Shown piece by piece: positions 8,778 through 18,614 of a stretch of 64,000 bases of DNA; the stretch's first letter is position 1; every line of letters starts with the position of its first letter. This DNA comes from Deltaproteobacteria bacterium IMCC39146 (GTDB lineage: Bacteria; Desulfobacterota; Desulfuromonadia; Desulfuromonadales; BM103). The position numbers and the translations under genes are program-made. The notes under the pieces are model-generated. The model searched no databases. It had not been told where the DNA came from and saw only the letters and a program-made list of their open reading frames with translations. The stretch covers positions 31,319 through 95,318 of the forward strand of contig JARUHP010000016.1 of the NCBI GenBank assembly GCA_030005635.1. Direction: 5' to 3'.

Positions 8778-9503
8778 ATGACCATTGTTCTTGAGCCAAT
8801 CCGGCCGAAAAAAATATCTGAAGAAATCGTCAGCCAAATTAAACAGCTGATTTCAAAAGGTGAACTCAAACCCGGTGATCGTATCCCTTCCGAGCGGGAG
8901 TTGGCGTCCATGTTGGGTGTCAGCAGGCCCTCTGTCCGGGAAGCGATTATGGTTCTCGAGGCAATGGGTTTTCTGGATTCGAGACAGGGTGGCGGAACCT
9001 TTGTCAAGGCGTTAACCGAAGGTAGCATCATGGATCCGCTTGCCAAACTCGTGGAACAACGGGATCCGGAACTTTTGCGCTCTCTTGCCGAGGTGCGCAT
9101 GGGTCTAGAGAGCTGGTCTGCTTATCTTGCGGGCAAAAGAGCCACGGCAAGGGATATTGCTGAATTACGTCGACTTTATTATGTCATGGAAAAGCAAGCG
9201 GCGAAGGGCGGCTGGGATTCAGAGGTGGACGCAGAATTTCACTACGCTATTACCGCCGCGAGCCACAACAGTTTGCAGATGCATGTGCTCGATTCAATTC
9301 ATTCTCTCTTTCATACAACCATTCAGGTTGCCTTGATGGAGTTCTATCAGCAAGAAGGTCATGTTCAGTTATTGTTGACACAACACCGAGAGATCTTGGA
9401 GGCGATTGCCGACCACCAGCCCGAATTGGCGCGGCAGAAGATGATGGAACATCTCGCCATGGTTGAAGAGAAGATGGCGGAACTGCTGAAAGCAAAAGTC
9501 TAG
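8778..9503 (+). CDS. FadR-subfamily GntR regulator of lactate genes (LldR-like)
   Basis: A 241-residue transcription factor. The winged helix-turn-helix (about 8-75) contains EIVSQIKQLISKGELKPGDRIPSERELA and VSRPSVREA, and the carboxy-terminal FCD domain (about 95-230) carries the acidic/His ligand-pocket residues (DAEFHYAI, HREILEAI) that often bind a metal and a carboxylic acid. The ATG at 8778 with GGAGAAAAGG upstream is preferred to the longer TTG form, which would overlap the operator. It converges on the glcF end of the D-lactate operon. Operators of its family type occur before itself, dctP and lutC, so it is most likely a lactate-responsive repressor; the effector is inferred. Confidence 0.88.
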   Translation: MTIVLEPIRPKKISEEIVSQIKQLISKGELKPGDRIPSERELASMLGVSRPSVREAIMVLEAMGFLDSRQGGGTFVKALTEGSIMDPLAKLVEQRDPELLRSLAEVRMGLESWSAYLAGKRATARDIAELRRLYYVMEKQAAKGGWDSEVDAEFHYAITAASHNSLQMHVLDSIHSLFHTTIQVALMEFYQQEGHVQLLLTQHREILEAIADHQPELARQKMMEHLAMVEEKMAELLKAKV

Positions 9504-9544
9504 TCGCGCGGGACGCGGAACGGGGTACGAGAAAATCTAAACGT

Positions 9545-9580
9545 TAACGGGGCCAGAATTGATATTCTGGCCCCGTTTTT
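9545..9580 (+). terminator. Strong terminator between regulator and glcF
   Basis: A perfect stem AACGGGGCCAGAAT / ATTCTGGCCCCGTT with a four-base loop and a T run in the plus direction. It ends the regulator transcript. The gap from 9581 to 9702 holds nothing else recognisable. Confidence 0.9.
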
Positions 9581-9702
9581 AATTGATGGTTCATGGTGAA
9601 GGGTTCTGGGTTAATGGAAGACCCCAAAACAATAGGTGACTCAGGCCAAATCTTTGATTTTACCCTTAACCCTTTACCTTGAGCCCTGAACCAGATTTAA
9701 AA

Positions 9703-11007
9703 TCACCCCGAAACCGCCATCCCCAGCAGCTCCGTAATATGAACGACCTCCTGTTTAAGGCCTGCCTGCTTGAGCCCCCAGGCCAGTTGCAGGTGGCAGC
9801 CGGGGTTGGCAGTGACCAGCAGCTCGGCACCCGTTGCCTGGACATTTTCAAGTTTGCGGTCGAGAATCTGCTGGCTCTCAGTTGTGTACTTGAGGCTAAA
9901 GGTCGCTGCACTGCCGCAGCACCAGCTGGCCTCTTCCATTTCGCGGAAAACAATGCCTGGAATCGCCTTGATTAACTCGCGCGGCTGTTTACTTATGCCT
10001 TGGGCGTGGCAGAGGTGGCAGGGCTCATGGTAGGTGACGATCTTTTCGACCGGTTTCAAGTCTTCCGTTCGTAACCCTTGCTCTGCCAGGAATTCACTGA
10101 CATCCTTAATCTTGCCGCGGAAGGTGGCAAGCTTGTCGTGTTCACCGGCCTCCTCAAGCAACTCCTCATACTCTTTCAAGGCTGCCCCGCAGCCGGCACA
10201 GTCGGTTACAATCGCATCGACATCAAGGGCCATGAAGAGGTCGAGGTTATGCTGTGCGATGAGCTTGGTGGTGTCGCGATCGCCCTCGGTCAAATGAGGA
10301 GCGCCACAACATTTTTGTTCCTTAGGCGTTACAACTTCGAAGCCCTGATGGGTCAATACCCTCACAGTTTGTCGGGAGACTTCGGGATACATCAGGGTCA
10401 TGATGCAGCCGAGAAAAAACGCCACCCGACCGCGTTGTTCTCCTTCAGCAGGAATGACATCCGCTAACTGTGGGCGTAACGGTGGATGCAATTCAGGGAT
10501 CATGCGTTCGGCCTTGTCGACCCATTCCGGACCCAACTTGAGTAACTGCGAGTGCCTGACCAACCACTGGATGCCAAGCTTCTGATAAAGTCTGGCCGGC
10601 AGCATCGAGGTCTCTAGCAAGCCGGGGTTGGGCAGCATCTTCTGTAACACAAACTCACGGAACGATTTGCTTACATGCTTGAGCGGGAAGAACTGGTGGG
10701 CCTGGCTGCGACAAATTTCCATGACTTCACCGGCACGCACACCGGAGGGACAGGCGGTTGTGCAGGCTCGACAGTCGAGGCAGAAGAAGGCTTCTTCCTT
10801 GACCGCTTCGGTGAATTCAAGTTTTCCTTCAGACACGGCCCGGGCCAGGGCCACGCGACCGCGCGGGCTGGAGCGTTCGCGGCCGGTCAGGGAAAAGGTC
10901 GGACAGGTCGGCAGGCAGAAGCCACAACGCATGCACTGTAGAACATCTTCATATTCTGGAGCATTCTCGGAGGTAAAATTGCCTAACTTCTTTTTGTCGG
11001 TCATCAC
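9703..11007 (-). CDS. glcF: Glycolate/D-lactate oxidase iron-sulfur subunit GlcF
   Basis: A 434-residue cytoplasmic iron-sulfur protein. Two ferredoxin-type [4Fe-4S] motifs are present (C25, C28, C31, C35 and C76, C79, C82, C86), then two CCG domains with CCGAPH and CCGSAA. Together with GlcD it passes electrons from D-lactate or glycolate oxidation to the quinone pool. It is the last gene of the dctPQM-usp-glcD-glcF run, with only one base between it and glcD. Given the upstream lactate-type TRAP transporter and regulator, D-lactate is the likelier substrate, but glycolate cannot be excluded. Confidence 0.9.
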   Translation of the reverse strand: MMTDKKKLGNFTSENAPEYEDVLQCMRCGFCLPTCPTFSLTGRERSSPRGRVALARAVSEGKLEFTEAVKEEAFFCLDCRACTTACPSGVRAGEVMEICRSQAHQFFPLKHVSKSFREFVLQKMLPNPGLLETSMLPARLYQKLGIQWLVRHSQLLKLGPEWVDKAERMIPELHPPLRPQLADVIPAEGEQRGRVAFFLGCIMTLMYPEVSRQTVRVLTHQGFEVVTPKEQKCCGAPHLTEGDRDTTKLIAQHNLDLFMALDVDAIVTDCAGCGAALKEYEELLEEAGEHDKLATFRGKIKDVSEFLAEQGLRTEDLKPVEKIVTYHEPCHLCHAQGISKQPRELIKAIPGIVFREMEEASWCCGSAATFSLKYTTESQQILDRKLENVQATGAELLVTANPGCHLQLAWGLKQAGLKQEVVHITELLGMAVSG

Positions 11008-11008
11008 T

Positions 11009-12400
11009 TTACTCCTGACCGTCTGTGAAGATTTTTCCAGGGTTTAGTATGCCTTCTGGGTCAAATGCCTGTTTGATTCGCTTCATTACCGCAACTCCAC
11101 CCGGACCAATCTGTCTGGCCAGATATTTTTTTTTGGCGATACCGATGCCGTGTTCCCCTGAGACGGTGCCACCCCAGGCGAGGACCTGTTCGTAAAGTTC
11201 ATCGTAAAAGGCGTGCGCACGTTTCATCTCGTCTGCGTCTCGTTCGTCACAAAGGACTGTCGGGTGGAGGTTGCCGTCACCGGCGTGACCGAAGGTGCCA
11301 ACCGTCAAAGCGTATTTTTTTGTTAATCGCTCAATGAGTGCAAAGGTTTCTGCAAGCATCGAACGGGGTACGGTAGCGTCTTCCAGCAGGGTCGTCGGTG
11401 AAACCCGCGCCAGGGCCGACAGAGCGGTACGTCGTGCAGCAGCCAGGCTGGCAGCTTCCTCTGCGTCCTTGGCAATATGCACTTCTGCCGCTCCCACTTC
11501 CTTCAGTATCCGCTCAACCCCTTCGGCCTCTTCGGTAACCATCGCCGGGTGACCGTCAACCTCGATCAACAACAATGCTGCCATCTCGCGCGGCAATCCG
11601 ATTTTGACGTAATCCTCGACACAGTTGATGGTTGCTTTGTCCATGATTTCCATGGTTGATGGAATGATTTTGGCAGCAATAATTTTAGAGACCGCTTCGC
11701 CGGCAATGCGAATATCATCGAAATAAGCGAGGAAGGTCCGCTTGTCCTGCGGTGGTGGGATTAGTTTAACTGTGATCTCGGTGATGATCGCCAAGGTTCC
11801 TTCACTGCCGACCAAAAGATCCTTGAAAGCGTAGCCTGCAACGTCCTTTACGCTTTTGCCGCCCGTGCTCAGCAGGCTGCCATCCGGCAAAACGCACTTG
11901 AGAGCCATGACGTAGTCACGGGTGACGCCGTACTTGAGGCCGCGCAGGCCGCCGGCGTCTTCCATAACATTCCCGCCGAGGGTTGAGATCTTCTGTGAAC
12001 CAGGATCCGGCGGATAGAAGAGTCCCTTTGCAGCGACGGCGTTGAAGAGATCGAGAGTAACAACGCCGGCCTGGCAAGTGGCGGTCAGGTTTTCCTCGTC
12101 GATTTCAAGGATCTTGTTCATTTTACTTAAGCAGATGACGATGCCGCCATCGACTGGGATGCTGCCACCGGAAAGGCCGGTGCCACTACCACGAGGGGTG
12201 ATCGGCACTTTGTAGTCACGGGCGACCTGCATAACGCTCTGCACTTGCTCACTGTTGGTCGGGTAGACGACCAGGTCGGGTGTCGCATGCAGGCCAGGCG
12301 TTGAGTCGTAGCCGAGGACCAGCAGATCTTCTGCTGCAGTAATGACGTTTTCCTTGCCTAGTTTGTCAATCAGGTGCTGAATAGCCGTGTCTGAAATCAT
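11009..12400 (-). CDS. glcD: FAD-linked D-lactate/glycolate oxidase subunit GlcD
   Basis: A 463-residue flavoprotein of the GlcD/D-lactate dehydrogenase family. The PCMH-type FAD-binding domain shows ITPRGSGTGLSGGS, GGNVMEDAGG and LVGSEGTLAIITEI, and the carboxy-terminal domain has HAGDGNLHPT and SGEHGIG. It oxidises a 2-hydroxy acid to the 2-oxo acid and feeds electrons to the adjacent GlcF. Length is normal for the family. It is 84 bases after the universal stress gene in the same transcription direction, consistent with one operon. Confidence 0.92.
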   Translation of the reverse strand: MISDTAIQHLIDKLGKENVITAAEDLLVLGYDSTPGLHATPDLVVYPTNSEQVQSVMQVARDYKVPITPRGSGTGLSGGSIPVDGGIVICLSKMNKILEIDEENLTATCQAGVVTLDLFNAVAAKGLFYPPDPGSQKISTLGGNVMEDAGGLRGLKYGVTRDYVMALKCVLPDGSLLSTGGKSVKDVAGYAFKDLLVGSEGTLAIITEITVKLIPPPQDKRTFLAYFDDIRIAGEAVSKIIAAKIIPSTMEIMDKATINCVEDYVKIGLPREMAALLLIEVDGHPAMVTEEAEGVERILKEVGAAEVHIAKDAEEAASLAAARRTALSALARVSPTTLLEDATVPRSMLAETFALIERLTKKYALTVGTFGHAGDGNLHPTVLCDERDADEMKRAHAFYDELYEQVLAWGGTVSGEHGIGIAKKKYLARQIGPGGVAVMKRIKQAFDPEGILNPGKIFTDGQE

Positions 12401-12484
12401 GGTCTTCCTTTTAAATAGTTCGGGGCACGCAGACTATGACTGTGTGCCCCGAAAATGATGGCTGGCGGAGTTTGCTCAGGCAGC

Positions 12485-12994
12485 TTAGAACCCTTCTTCG
12501 TGAAAACCTTCCGGAATTCGTACAACCAAAACAGGCTGAGAGGCACTGTGCAGAACCTTGTGGGTGGTGCTGCCGAGTATCGCATCTCCGATTACCGTGT
12601 GGCGATGAGCCCCCATGATAATCAAGTCTACAGCGTAATCTTTTGCGGCAGCCAGGACGATCTGAGCCGGCTGGCCCTCTTCGATGCGGATCTCGTTGAC
12701 CCGCTGTGTGCATTGCAGATCTGTCGCACATTCCTTCTCACACAAGCGCGCGATGCGCTCCCGCAGCTGATCCTTGGCCCGAGCCTGTGCCGTGCCGTGG
12801 ATCTGTTCCGATTGCTCATGAGAAATGTGCAGTTCCACCAGGCTCTGGGCAAAGGTTGATAAAGGTTCCAGTGCTGAGACGGCAATGATCTGCGCGTCGT
12901 GCTGATTGGCCATGGCAAGGGCATAGCGGAACACATAAGGAGCACCTGGGCCCATGCCTGTGGCGTAGAGAATCTTTTTGATTTGCGGAAGCAT
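12485..12994 (-). CDS. Universal stress protein (UspA family)
   Basis: A 169-residue cytoplasmic UspA-fold protein. The ATP-binding signature GAHRHTVIGDAILGSTTHKVLHSA fits the G-2x-G-9x-G(S/T) pattern of nucleotide-binding Usp proteins. It sits inside the lactate operon between dctM and glcD, 23 bases after dctM. Usp genes are often attached to TRAP transporter operons, and some contact the transporter; a role in modulating uptake is possible but inferred. Confidence 0.88.
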   Translation of the reverse strand: MLPQIKKILYATGMGPGAPYVFRYALAMANQHDAQIIAVSALEPLSTFAQSLVELHISHEQSEQIHGTAQARAKDQLRERIARLCEKECATDLQCTQRVNEIRIEEGQPAQIVLAAAKDYAVDLIIMGAHRHTVIGDAILGSTTHKVLHSASQPVLVVRIPEGFHEEGF

Positions 12995-13017
12995 TATATC
13001 CTCTCCTGTGAGTGTGA

Positions 13018-14358
13018 CTATCTGCCGAAGAAAACATCAGGCAGATAAGTAATAATCTGTGGGAAGAATATCATGGTCGCCAAGGCAAAAACCTGGATCA
13101 TGACAAAGGGAAGAATCCCTCGATAAACATCGCCCATGGTGTATTCCGGTGGCGCCACCCCTTTAAAGTAGAACAGTGAATAACCGAAAGGCGGGGTTAA
13201 GAAAGACGTCTGCAGGTTGATGCAAATCATCATGGCAAACCAGAGCGGATTGAAATCCAGGTCCATGGCTATCGGCGTGAAAATCGGCACGACGACCAGT
13301 AGGATGGCTGCCCAGTCGATGAACATTCCCATGAAGAAAACCACTGCCATCATGATAGCGAAGACGACGAAGCGGTTGACGTCCATGCCGAGCAGAACAT
13401 CGGCGACAACGTCGCCACCGCCCATGCTCAAAAAAACCACGGAAAAGAATTTTCCGCCAACGAAGAGGGCCATGATCATGGCTGTGGTGCGGGCCGTTGA
13501 GATGCAAGCCTGAGTAATGACGGCCCAGTTTAATTTACGACTGACCAGAGCAAGGATCAGTGCGCCGACGCAGCCCAGGGCTGCGGCCTCAGTCGGAGTG
13601 GCTACCCCAGCCAGGATAGTTCCCATAACCGTAAGGATCAGGCCAAATGGTGGCACAAAGTTTTTCATCGTCATGGTGAATTTTTCCATGACGGTAGCGG
13701 TACGCTCGGCTGCGGGGATCGGCGGTCCGAGTTTGGGATTCATGTAGCAGCGCACCAAGACATAAAGCAGGTACATGCTGGATAGCAGAAGCCCGGGCAG
13801 AATGGCGGCGGCAAACAGGTTGCCGACCGAGGTTTCTTTTTGGCCGGTCAGGCCGCCATAGACAACCAGCATGATTGATGGCGGGATCAAAATACCCAGG
13901 GTCCCCGACGAACAGATAATCCCTGCGGAAAGAGATTTGTCGTAGCCTCGCTTTAGTAGCGCCGGTCCGGCCATCAGACCCATAGCGACAACCGAGGCAC
14001 CAACAATACCCGTGGTTGCAGCGAAGACCGTTGAGACAACAATGACCGCCAGTCCCAAGCCACCGCGCAGGCCACCAAGAACAGTGTATAGGGCGTCAAA
14101 CAGACCTTCCGAAACCTTGGATCGATCGAGGATTTGGGCCATGAAAATAAATAGGGGAATAGCAACCAGGGTGTAATTGAGAAAAATGCCCCAGGCATTG
14201 TTGGCAAACAGGCCTATCAGGCCGGAAAAGTCGAAGCCATTATCTATCAGGCCGAAAAGCGTCGCAACCGCGGCCAGAGTGACTGCTAAAGGATGCCCCA
14301 TGGCAATGGACGCCATCAGCGTCACGAACATGAGTATTGTCAGGACTTCTACGCTCAT
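13018..14358 (-). CDS. dctM: TRAP transporter large permease DctM
   Basis: A 446-residue polytopic inner-membrane protein (about 12 helices) of the DctM family. Typical segments include ANNAWGIFLNYTLVAIPLF, SSGTLGILIPPSIMLV, PTEAAALGCVGAL and TPPFGYSLFY. It is the sodium-coupled translocation subunit of a tripartite ATP-independent periplasmic transporter and works with the adjacent DctQ and DctP. The start lies 18 bases after the dctQ stop. Substrate specificity is set by DctP. Confidence 0.92.
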   Translation of the reverse strand: MSVEVLTILMFVTLMASIAMGHPLAVTLAAVATLFGLIDNGFDFSGLIGLFANNAWGIFLNYTLVAIPLFIFMAQILDRSKVSEGLFDALYTVLGGLRGGLGLAVIVVSTVFAATTGIVGASVVAMGLMAGPALLKRGYDKSLSAGIICSSGTLGILIPPSIMLVVYGGLTGQKETSVGNLFAAAILPGLLLSSMYLLYVLVRCYMNPKLGPPIPAAERTATVMEKFTMTMKNFVPPFGLILTVMGTILAGVATPTEAAALGCVGALILALVSRKLNWAVITQACISTARTTAMIMALFVGGKFFSVVFLSMGGGDVVADVLLGMDVNRFVVFAIMMAVVFFMGMFIDWAAILLVVVPIFTPIAMDLDFNPLWFAMMICINLQTSFLTPPFGYSLFYFKGVAPPEYTMGDVYRGILPFVMIQVFALATMIFFPQIITYLPDVFFGR

Positions 14359-14376
14359 TGGTCTCTAGTCTCCAGT

Positions 14377-14874
14377 TTAGTGAGTCTCTTTTAGTGCACG
14401 AATATCTTGTATCAGCTTGGCTATCCCTTGGAGGAGGAAAAGAAAGAAGCCAATCGCCATGAGCGTTTTATATGGGTATATAGCCGGAGCCCAGGAACTG
14501 GAGGCACGCTCCCACTGCTGCCAGGAACTAACGGCCATGGCGCCCACGTAAAAAGTCAGCAGGCCGATCGAGGGCAGAAACAGGACGACATTGGTGAATA
14601 TCCGCAGGATAAGGCGTGGTTTTGCCGGCAGTCGCGATTCAAAGACATCGATAGCAACGTGGGTGTTGTGTTTGTGAGCATAGGGCAAGGCAAAAGAGAA
14701 GTGAACACCGTAAAGAAAAACGGTTAGCTCAAAAGCCCAGGTTGTCGGTGAGTTGAACGCATAGCGCATAAAGACCTCAAAGACAACCACGATAATTAGC
14801 GGCAATACCAGATAAGAAGCGTAAAAACCAAACTTTTCGTTGAAGGTGTCGATTGCTCCATCAATGCTAAACAT
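14377..14874 (-). CDS. dctQ: TRAP transporter small permease DctQ
   Basis: A 165-residue membrane protein with four predicted helices and the family segment YAFNSPTTWAFELTVFLYG. DctQ stabilises or couples DctM to the substrate-loaded receptor. It lies between dctP and dctM, in the usual order. Confidence 0.9.
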   Translation of the reverse strand: MFSIDGAIDTFNEKFGFYASYLVLPLIIVVVFEVFMRYAFNSPTTWAFELTVFLYGVHFSFALPYAHKHNTHVAIDVFESRLPAKPRLILRIFTNVVLFLPSIGLLTFYVGAMAVSSWQQWERASSSWAPAIYPYKTLMAIGFFLFLLQGIAKLIQDIRALKETH

Positions 14875-14959
14875 AGAGACCTCTTAATCAGTAGCGGTTT
14901 GCTTGTTCGGTTCAGGATGAATAGATGCAGGGGCCCGCAGGCCCCCACAGCAGGTCTTG

Positions 14960-16117
14960 TTATTGTTTGTGCTGACCTTTTACAAATGTCTCGTATGGCC
15001 AAGGTGCAATGCCGCCGCGCTCTTCGCGCCAATCTGCGAAATCAGACTTGAACAGGTCTTGTGAATCCATGACTTTTTTCACGTCAGGATACTTCCCCTT
15101 CAGCTCCTCAATGTAGTCGTGCGAGGCTTTGGCGAACTCATTGATCGTGTCTTCATCCATGCGGACGAATTCAACTTTCTCTTTGAACAGTTTAACTGCT
15201 TGGGCATTGAGATTTTCCTGCCAGGCTGTCGACCAGAGTTGAGTTTCCTTGGCGGCGATGTCAACGATCCACTTCAAGTCGGCAGGCAGCTTGTTGTAGG
15301 AGTCTTTGTTGATGAAAAATGCGCTCTGGCAAGAAGGCTGATGGACGCCCGGTTGAATGACGTACTTGGTGATGTCATCAAAGCCCATCGGGTAATTGAT
15401 GGCAGGGGTGCTGAATTCAGCGGCATCGATAACGCCACGCTCCAGGGCGAGGTAAACTTCACCACCAGGCAGAGGTGTGACGCTGGCGCCAAGCTTGGTC
15501 ATGATGTCCATGTACCAACCCGGAGTTCTAATGCGCATGCCTTTGAAGTCGCTCATTTTGGAGGCTTTTTTGTTCGAGAACAGTCCCAGTTCCTGGCCGA
15601 CGTTGCCGCCTGGGAGGGCGAACAGATTGTAACGGCCGTATAACTCTTGCATCATTTCCAGACCACCACGCTCATACAGCCAGATGTTGTAGCCTTCAGC
15701 ATCCAGGCCGAAAGGCACGGAAGCAAAGGCGACAAAGGCTTCGTTCTTTCCTTTCCAGTAGCCTGGCCAGTCATGGCCGATATCTGCCTGACCCTTGCTG
15801 ACTGCGTCAAAGCTTTCCATGGCACCAACTAATTCACCAGCCGAAAACAGCTTGATGTCGAGGCGCCCGCCCGATGCAAGTTTTACCGAGTCGGCGAAAT
15901 GTTGGGCGACATCATAGAACAGGAGGCCCTTGGACCATGGCATAACCATTTTCCATTTGAATTTCTCGGTTGAGGCCTTGATGGTCCGCATTTCTTTCTT
16001 CACTTCAGAATGACGTTTGTCGGCGCCGAACTTCTCGCGCTTGGCGGCGAATGCCGTCGGGGCACAGGCCAGGCTGAGAATGACCAACAGGCCAACTAAC
16101 ATTTTCATCTTCCTCAT
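14960..16117 (-). CDS. dctP: TRAP substrate-binding protein DctP, lactate/2-oxo acid type
   Basis: A 385-residue periplasmic receptor with a signal peptide ending near PTAFAA. WKMVMPWSKG, FSAGELVGAMESFDAVSKGQADIGH, FKGMRIRTPGWY and the ligand-clamp region GVIDAAEFSTPAINYPMG resemble the TakP/lactate-binding branch of DctP proteins, which bind 2-oxo or 2-hydroxy acids. It is first in the operon and has a FadR-type operator about 80 bases upstream. With glcD and glcF downstream, lactate is the probable ligand; this is inferred from context. Confidence 0.88.
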   Translation of the reverse strand: MRKMKMLVGLLVILSLACAPTAFAAKREKFGADKRHSEVKKEMRTIKASTEKFKWKMVMPWSKGLLFYDVAQHFADSVKLASGGRLDIKLFSAGELVGAMESFDAVSKGQADIGHDWPGYWKGKNEAFVAFASVPFGLDAEGYNIWLYERGGLEMMQELYGRYNLFALPGGNVGQELGLFSNKKASKMSDFKGMRIRTPGWYMDIMTKLGASVTPLPGGEVYLALERGVIDAAEFSTPAINYPMGFDDITKYVIQPGVHQPSCQSAFFINKDSYNKLPADLKWIVDIAAKETQLWSTAWQENLNAQAVKLFKEKVEFVRMDEDTINEFAKASHDYIEELKGKYPDVKKVMDSQDLFKSDFADWREERGGIAPWPYETFVKGQHKQ

Positions 16118-16197
16118 GGTGGAGCCTCCTTTGCTTGGGTTGTAGGGCGATTGAGGGTCACATGACCATCAGTATGCCTTAATTTATTACCAATAAT

Positions 16198-16208
16198 TGG
16201 TCTGACCA
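16198..16208. promoter_or_regulatory. FadR/LldR-type operator before dctP (site 2)
   Basis: TGGTCTGACCA within CCAATAATTGGTCTGACCAG, matching the family consensus TNGTNNNACNA. The flanking CCAATAA is shared with the site before lutC, suggesting that part of the promoter is conserved as well. The 318-base gap 16118-16435 between dctP and the ketone-body genes shows no other supportable element; a short hairpin could exist but is not convincing. Confidence 0.78.
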
Positions 16209-16435
16209 GTTCTGGAAGGTTAGCCAATCTCTTTTGTCAGGTCAAGAAAAAAACAAACAGCGTTGTATTGAATCCAGGTTTTGTTAGGTTCGGTCGAATT
16301 ACCAGTCTAATCCAATGTGCTTAACTGGCAATCATTTGATAAATATTTTAAGGCATGCGTTCGAGCCTGGCTCTCAGGCTCTTGAGTTTACGTGCCACAT
16401 TCAGCTATCTCAGCAGGTCGGCTTTGCCTTTGCGG

Positions 16436-17194
16436 TCAGCAAGCAGTCCAGCCGCAGTCGATCGTGAAGTCGGTGCCGGTCATGCATCCGGCGGCATCGG
16501 AACAGAGGTAGAGCGCGGCTGCACCTATTTCGCTAGGTTCGATCATCTTCTTGATGGCGGCCTTCTTGAGCATGATGCTGCCAATGACCTCCTCTCTTGG
16601 AATGCCGTGAGTTGCCGCCTGGGCGTCGATCTGGTTGTCGACCAGCGGCGTGCGCACGTAGGCGGGGCAGATGGCGTTGACAGTGATGCCGAACGGCCCG
16701 CCTTCCAGGGCGGTGGTCTTGGTCAGGCCCATCATGCCGTGCTTGGCCGTTACGTAGGCGGATTTGAACTCGCTGGCGCGCAGGCCGTGCACTGAACTGA
16801 TGTTGATGATCCGCCCCCATCCGTTAGACTTCAGGTGCGGCCAGGCATATTTCGTGAGCAGGAAGGGTGCGGTCAGCATCAGGCGAATAATGAAATCCCA
16901 CTTGTCTTCGGGAAAATTCTCGACCGGGCTGACGTGCTGGATACCAGCATTGTTGACCAGAACGTCGACGCCGCCGAACTTGGCGACAGCAGCCTCGATC
17001 AGGGACTTGCAGGCCGCACGTTCGGTGAGGTCGGCGTGGACGAAGTAGGCTTTGAGCCGGTCGGCTTCGCGTTTGCCGGACTCGGCGTTGACGTCGGCCA
17101 TGACCAGTCGGTAGTTTGCGCCGGCCAACGCTTCTGCGACGGCCAGTCCGATACCGCTGGCGGCACCGGTGACAACAGCAACTCTCTGAGACAT
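16436..17194 (-). CDS. bdhA: 3-hydroxybutyrate dehydrogenase
   Basis: A 252-residue short-chain dehydrogenase. The NAD site is TGAASGIG (9-16), NNAG follows near 81-84, and the catalytic Ser/Tyr/Lys are in NISSVHG, Y147 and K151. GIQHVSPVENFPEDKWD and the substrate-loop region CPAYVRTPLVDNQI are typical of D-3-hydroxybutyrate dehydrogenases, which interconvert 3-hydroxybutyrate and acetoacetate with NAD. It is the last gene of a thiolase/CoA-transferase/dehydrogenase operon. Confidence 0.9.
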   Translation of the reverse strand: MSQRVAVVTGAASGIGLAVAEALAGANYRLVMADVNAESGKREADRLKAYFVHADLTERAACKSLIEAAVAKFGGVDVLVNNAGIQHVSPVENFPEDKWDFIIRLMLTAPFLLTKYAWPHLKSNGWGRIINISSVHGLRASEFKSAYVTAKHGMMGLTKTTALEGGPFGITVNAICPAYVRTPLVDNQIDAQAATHGIPREEVIGSIMLKKAAIKKMIEPSEIGAAALYLCSDAAGCMTGTDFTIDCGWTAC

Positions 17195-17222
17195 ACAACG
17201 TTCTCCTTAGTTTCGGAATTAA

Positions 17223-18590
17223 TCAGTTGGATTTCAGTTCATCAGCGACCCGGAAGTCGCAACCGGTAGCCGAGCGCACATCATCAAGGCTCGAGAAAGG
17301 GGAGACCTCGGTCAGGGTTAGCCCCTCTTCGGCATCGATCGAGAAGACTGCTTTGTCGGTCACCAGCAGGTCGATCACTTGCCGGCCGGTGACCGGCAGG
17401 TCGCACTCTTCGAGGATCTTTGGCGAGCCGTCCTTGGCGCAGTGCTCCATCATGATCACCACTTTCTTGACACCGGAAACCAAATCCATGGCGCCTCCAG
17501 GCCCCTTGATCATCTTGCCGGGGATCATCCAGTTGGCCAGGTCGCCGGTCCTGCTAACCTGCATGCCGCCGAGCACCGACAGGTCGATGTGGCCGCCGCG
17601 GATCATGGCAAAGGATTCGGATGAGTCAAAATAACTGGCGCCGGGCAGGGCGGTGATGGTCTGCTTGCCGGCGTTGATCAGGTCGGGGTCGAGGCGGTCT
17701 TCCGTGGGGAAGGGACCGATACCGAGCAGGCCGTTCTCCGACTGCAGGGTGACCTGTATCCCTTCGGGAATGAAGTTGGCGACCAGGGTCGGCATGCCGA
17801 TGCCGAGGTTGATGTAGGCTCCGTCGGTCAACTCCTGGGCGACGCGTTTCGCCATCCATTCGCGTTGCGGATTGAATCCCTTGGCCGAGATGCCGGCGCC
17901 GGAGACGGTGCGCTGTTCGATCGGTTTCTCATAGTCGCTGCCGAGCACCAGGCGATCGACATAGACGCCGGGAACATGAATCTGGTGCGGGTCGAGTTCG
18001 CCAATCTCGACGATCTCCTCGACTTCGACCACTGTGATGCGCCCTGCTTTGGCGCAGGCGACGTTGAAGTTGTTGGCGGTCTTATTCATCACCAGGTTGC
18101 CGGCTTTGTCGGCTTTCCAGGCCTTGACGATCGCTAGATCGGTCTGAATGCTCTCTTCCAGAACGTAGGAGATGTTTTTGAAATTCTTGGTTTCTTTGCC
18201 TTCGCTGAGTAGTGTTCCGTAACCGGTACGGGTGAAGAATGCCGGAATGCCGGCACCGCCGGCACGCAGTTTTTCCGCGAGGGTTCCCTGTGGCGTAAGC
18301 TCCAGTTCCAACTCACCATTGAGGAATTGTTTTTCGAATAAAGCATTTTCGCCCACGTAAGAGGAGATCATCTTGCGGATCTGGCGGGTCTGCAGGAGCA
18401 GGCCGAGACCAAAATCGTCGACGCCAGCGTTGTTGCTGACCACGGTCAGCTGTTTGGCGCCCGAGTCGCGCAGGGCCAGAATCAGCTTTTCCGGGATGCC
18501 GCAAAGGCCGAAGCCGCCAGCGGCCACGGTTATGTTGTCTGCGACCACTCCTTCTAAAGCTTTGAGGGCATTAGTGAATACCGGTTTCAT
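17223..18590 (-). CDS. Fused 3-oxoacid CoA-transferase (subunits A and B)
   Basis: A 455-residue CoA-transferase in which both subunits are one chain. The A part (about 1-225) starts [24 protein letters not shown]. The B part (about 240-455) contains [17 protein letters not shown] and the catalytic-Glu motif SENGLLG (E285). It transfers CoA from succinyl-CoA or another acyl-CoA to acetoacetate. Most bacteria encode separate ScoA and ScoB/AtoD and AtoA subunits, so the fusion resembles the mitochondrial SCOT layout. It lies 24 bases after the thiolase stop and 28 bases before the dehydrogenase. Confidence 0.88.
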   Translation of the reverse strand: MKPVFTNALKALEGVVADNITVAAGGFGLCGIPEKLILALRDSGAKQLTVVSNNAGVDDFGLGLLLQTRQIRKMISSYVGENALFEKQFLNGELELELTPQGTLAEKLRAGGAGIPAFFTRTGYGTLLSEGKETKNFKNISYVLEESIQTDLAIVKAWKADKAGNLVMNKTANNFNVACAKAGRITVVEVEEIVEIGELDPHQIHVPGVYVDRLVLGSDYEKPIEQRTVSGAGISAKGFNPQREWMAKRVAQELTDGAYINLGIGMPTLVANFIPEGIQVTLQSENGLLGIGPFPTEDRLDPDLINAGKQTITALPGASYFDSSESFAMIRGGHIDLSVLGGMQVSRTGDLANWMIPGKMIKGPGGAMDLVSGVKKVVIMMEHCAKDGSPKILEECDLPVTGRQVIDLLVTDKAVFSIDAEEGLTLTEVSPFSSLDDVRSATGCDFRVADELKSN

Positions 18591-18614
18591 GAAAACTCCT
18601 TTAGCGGTTGGGGT

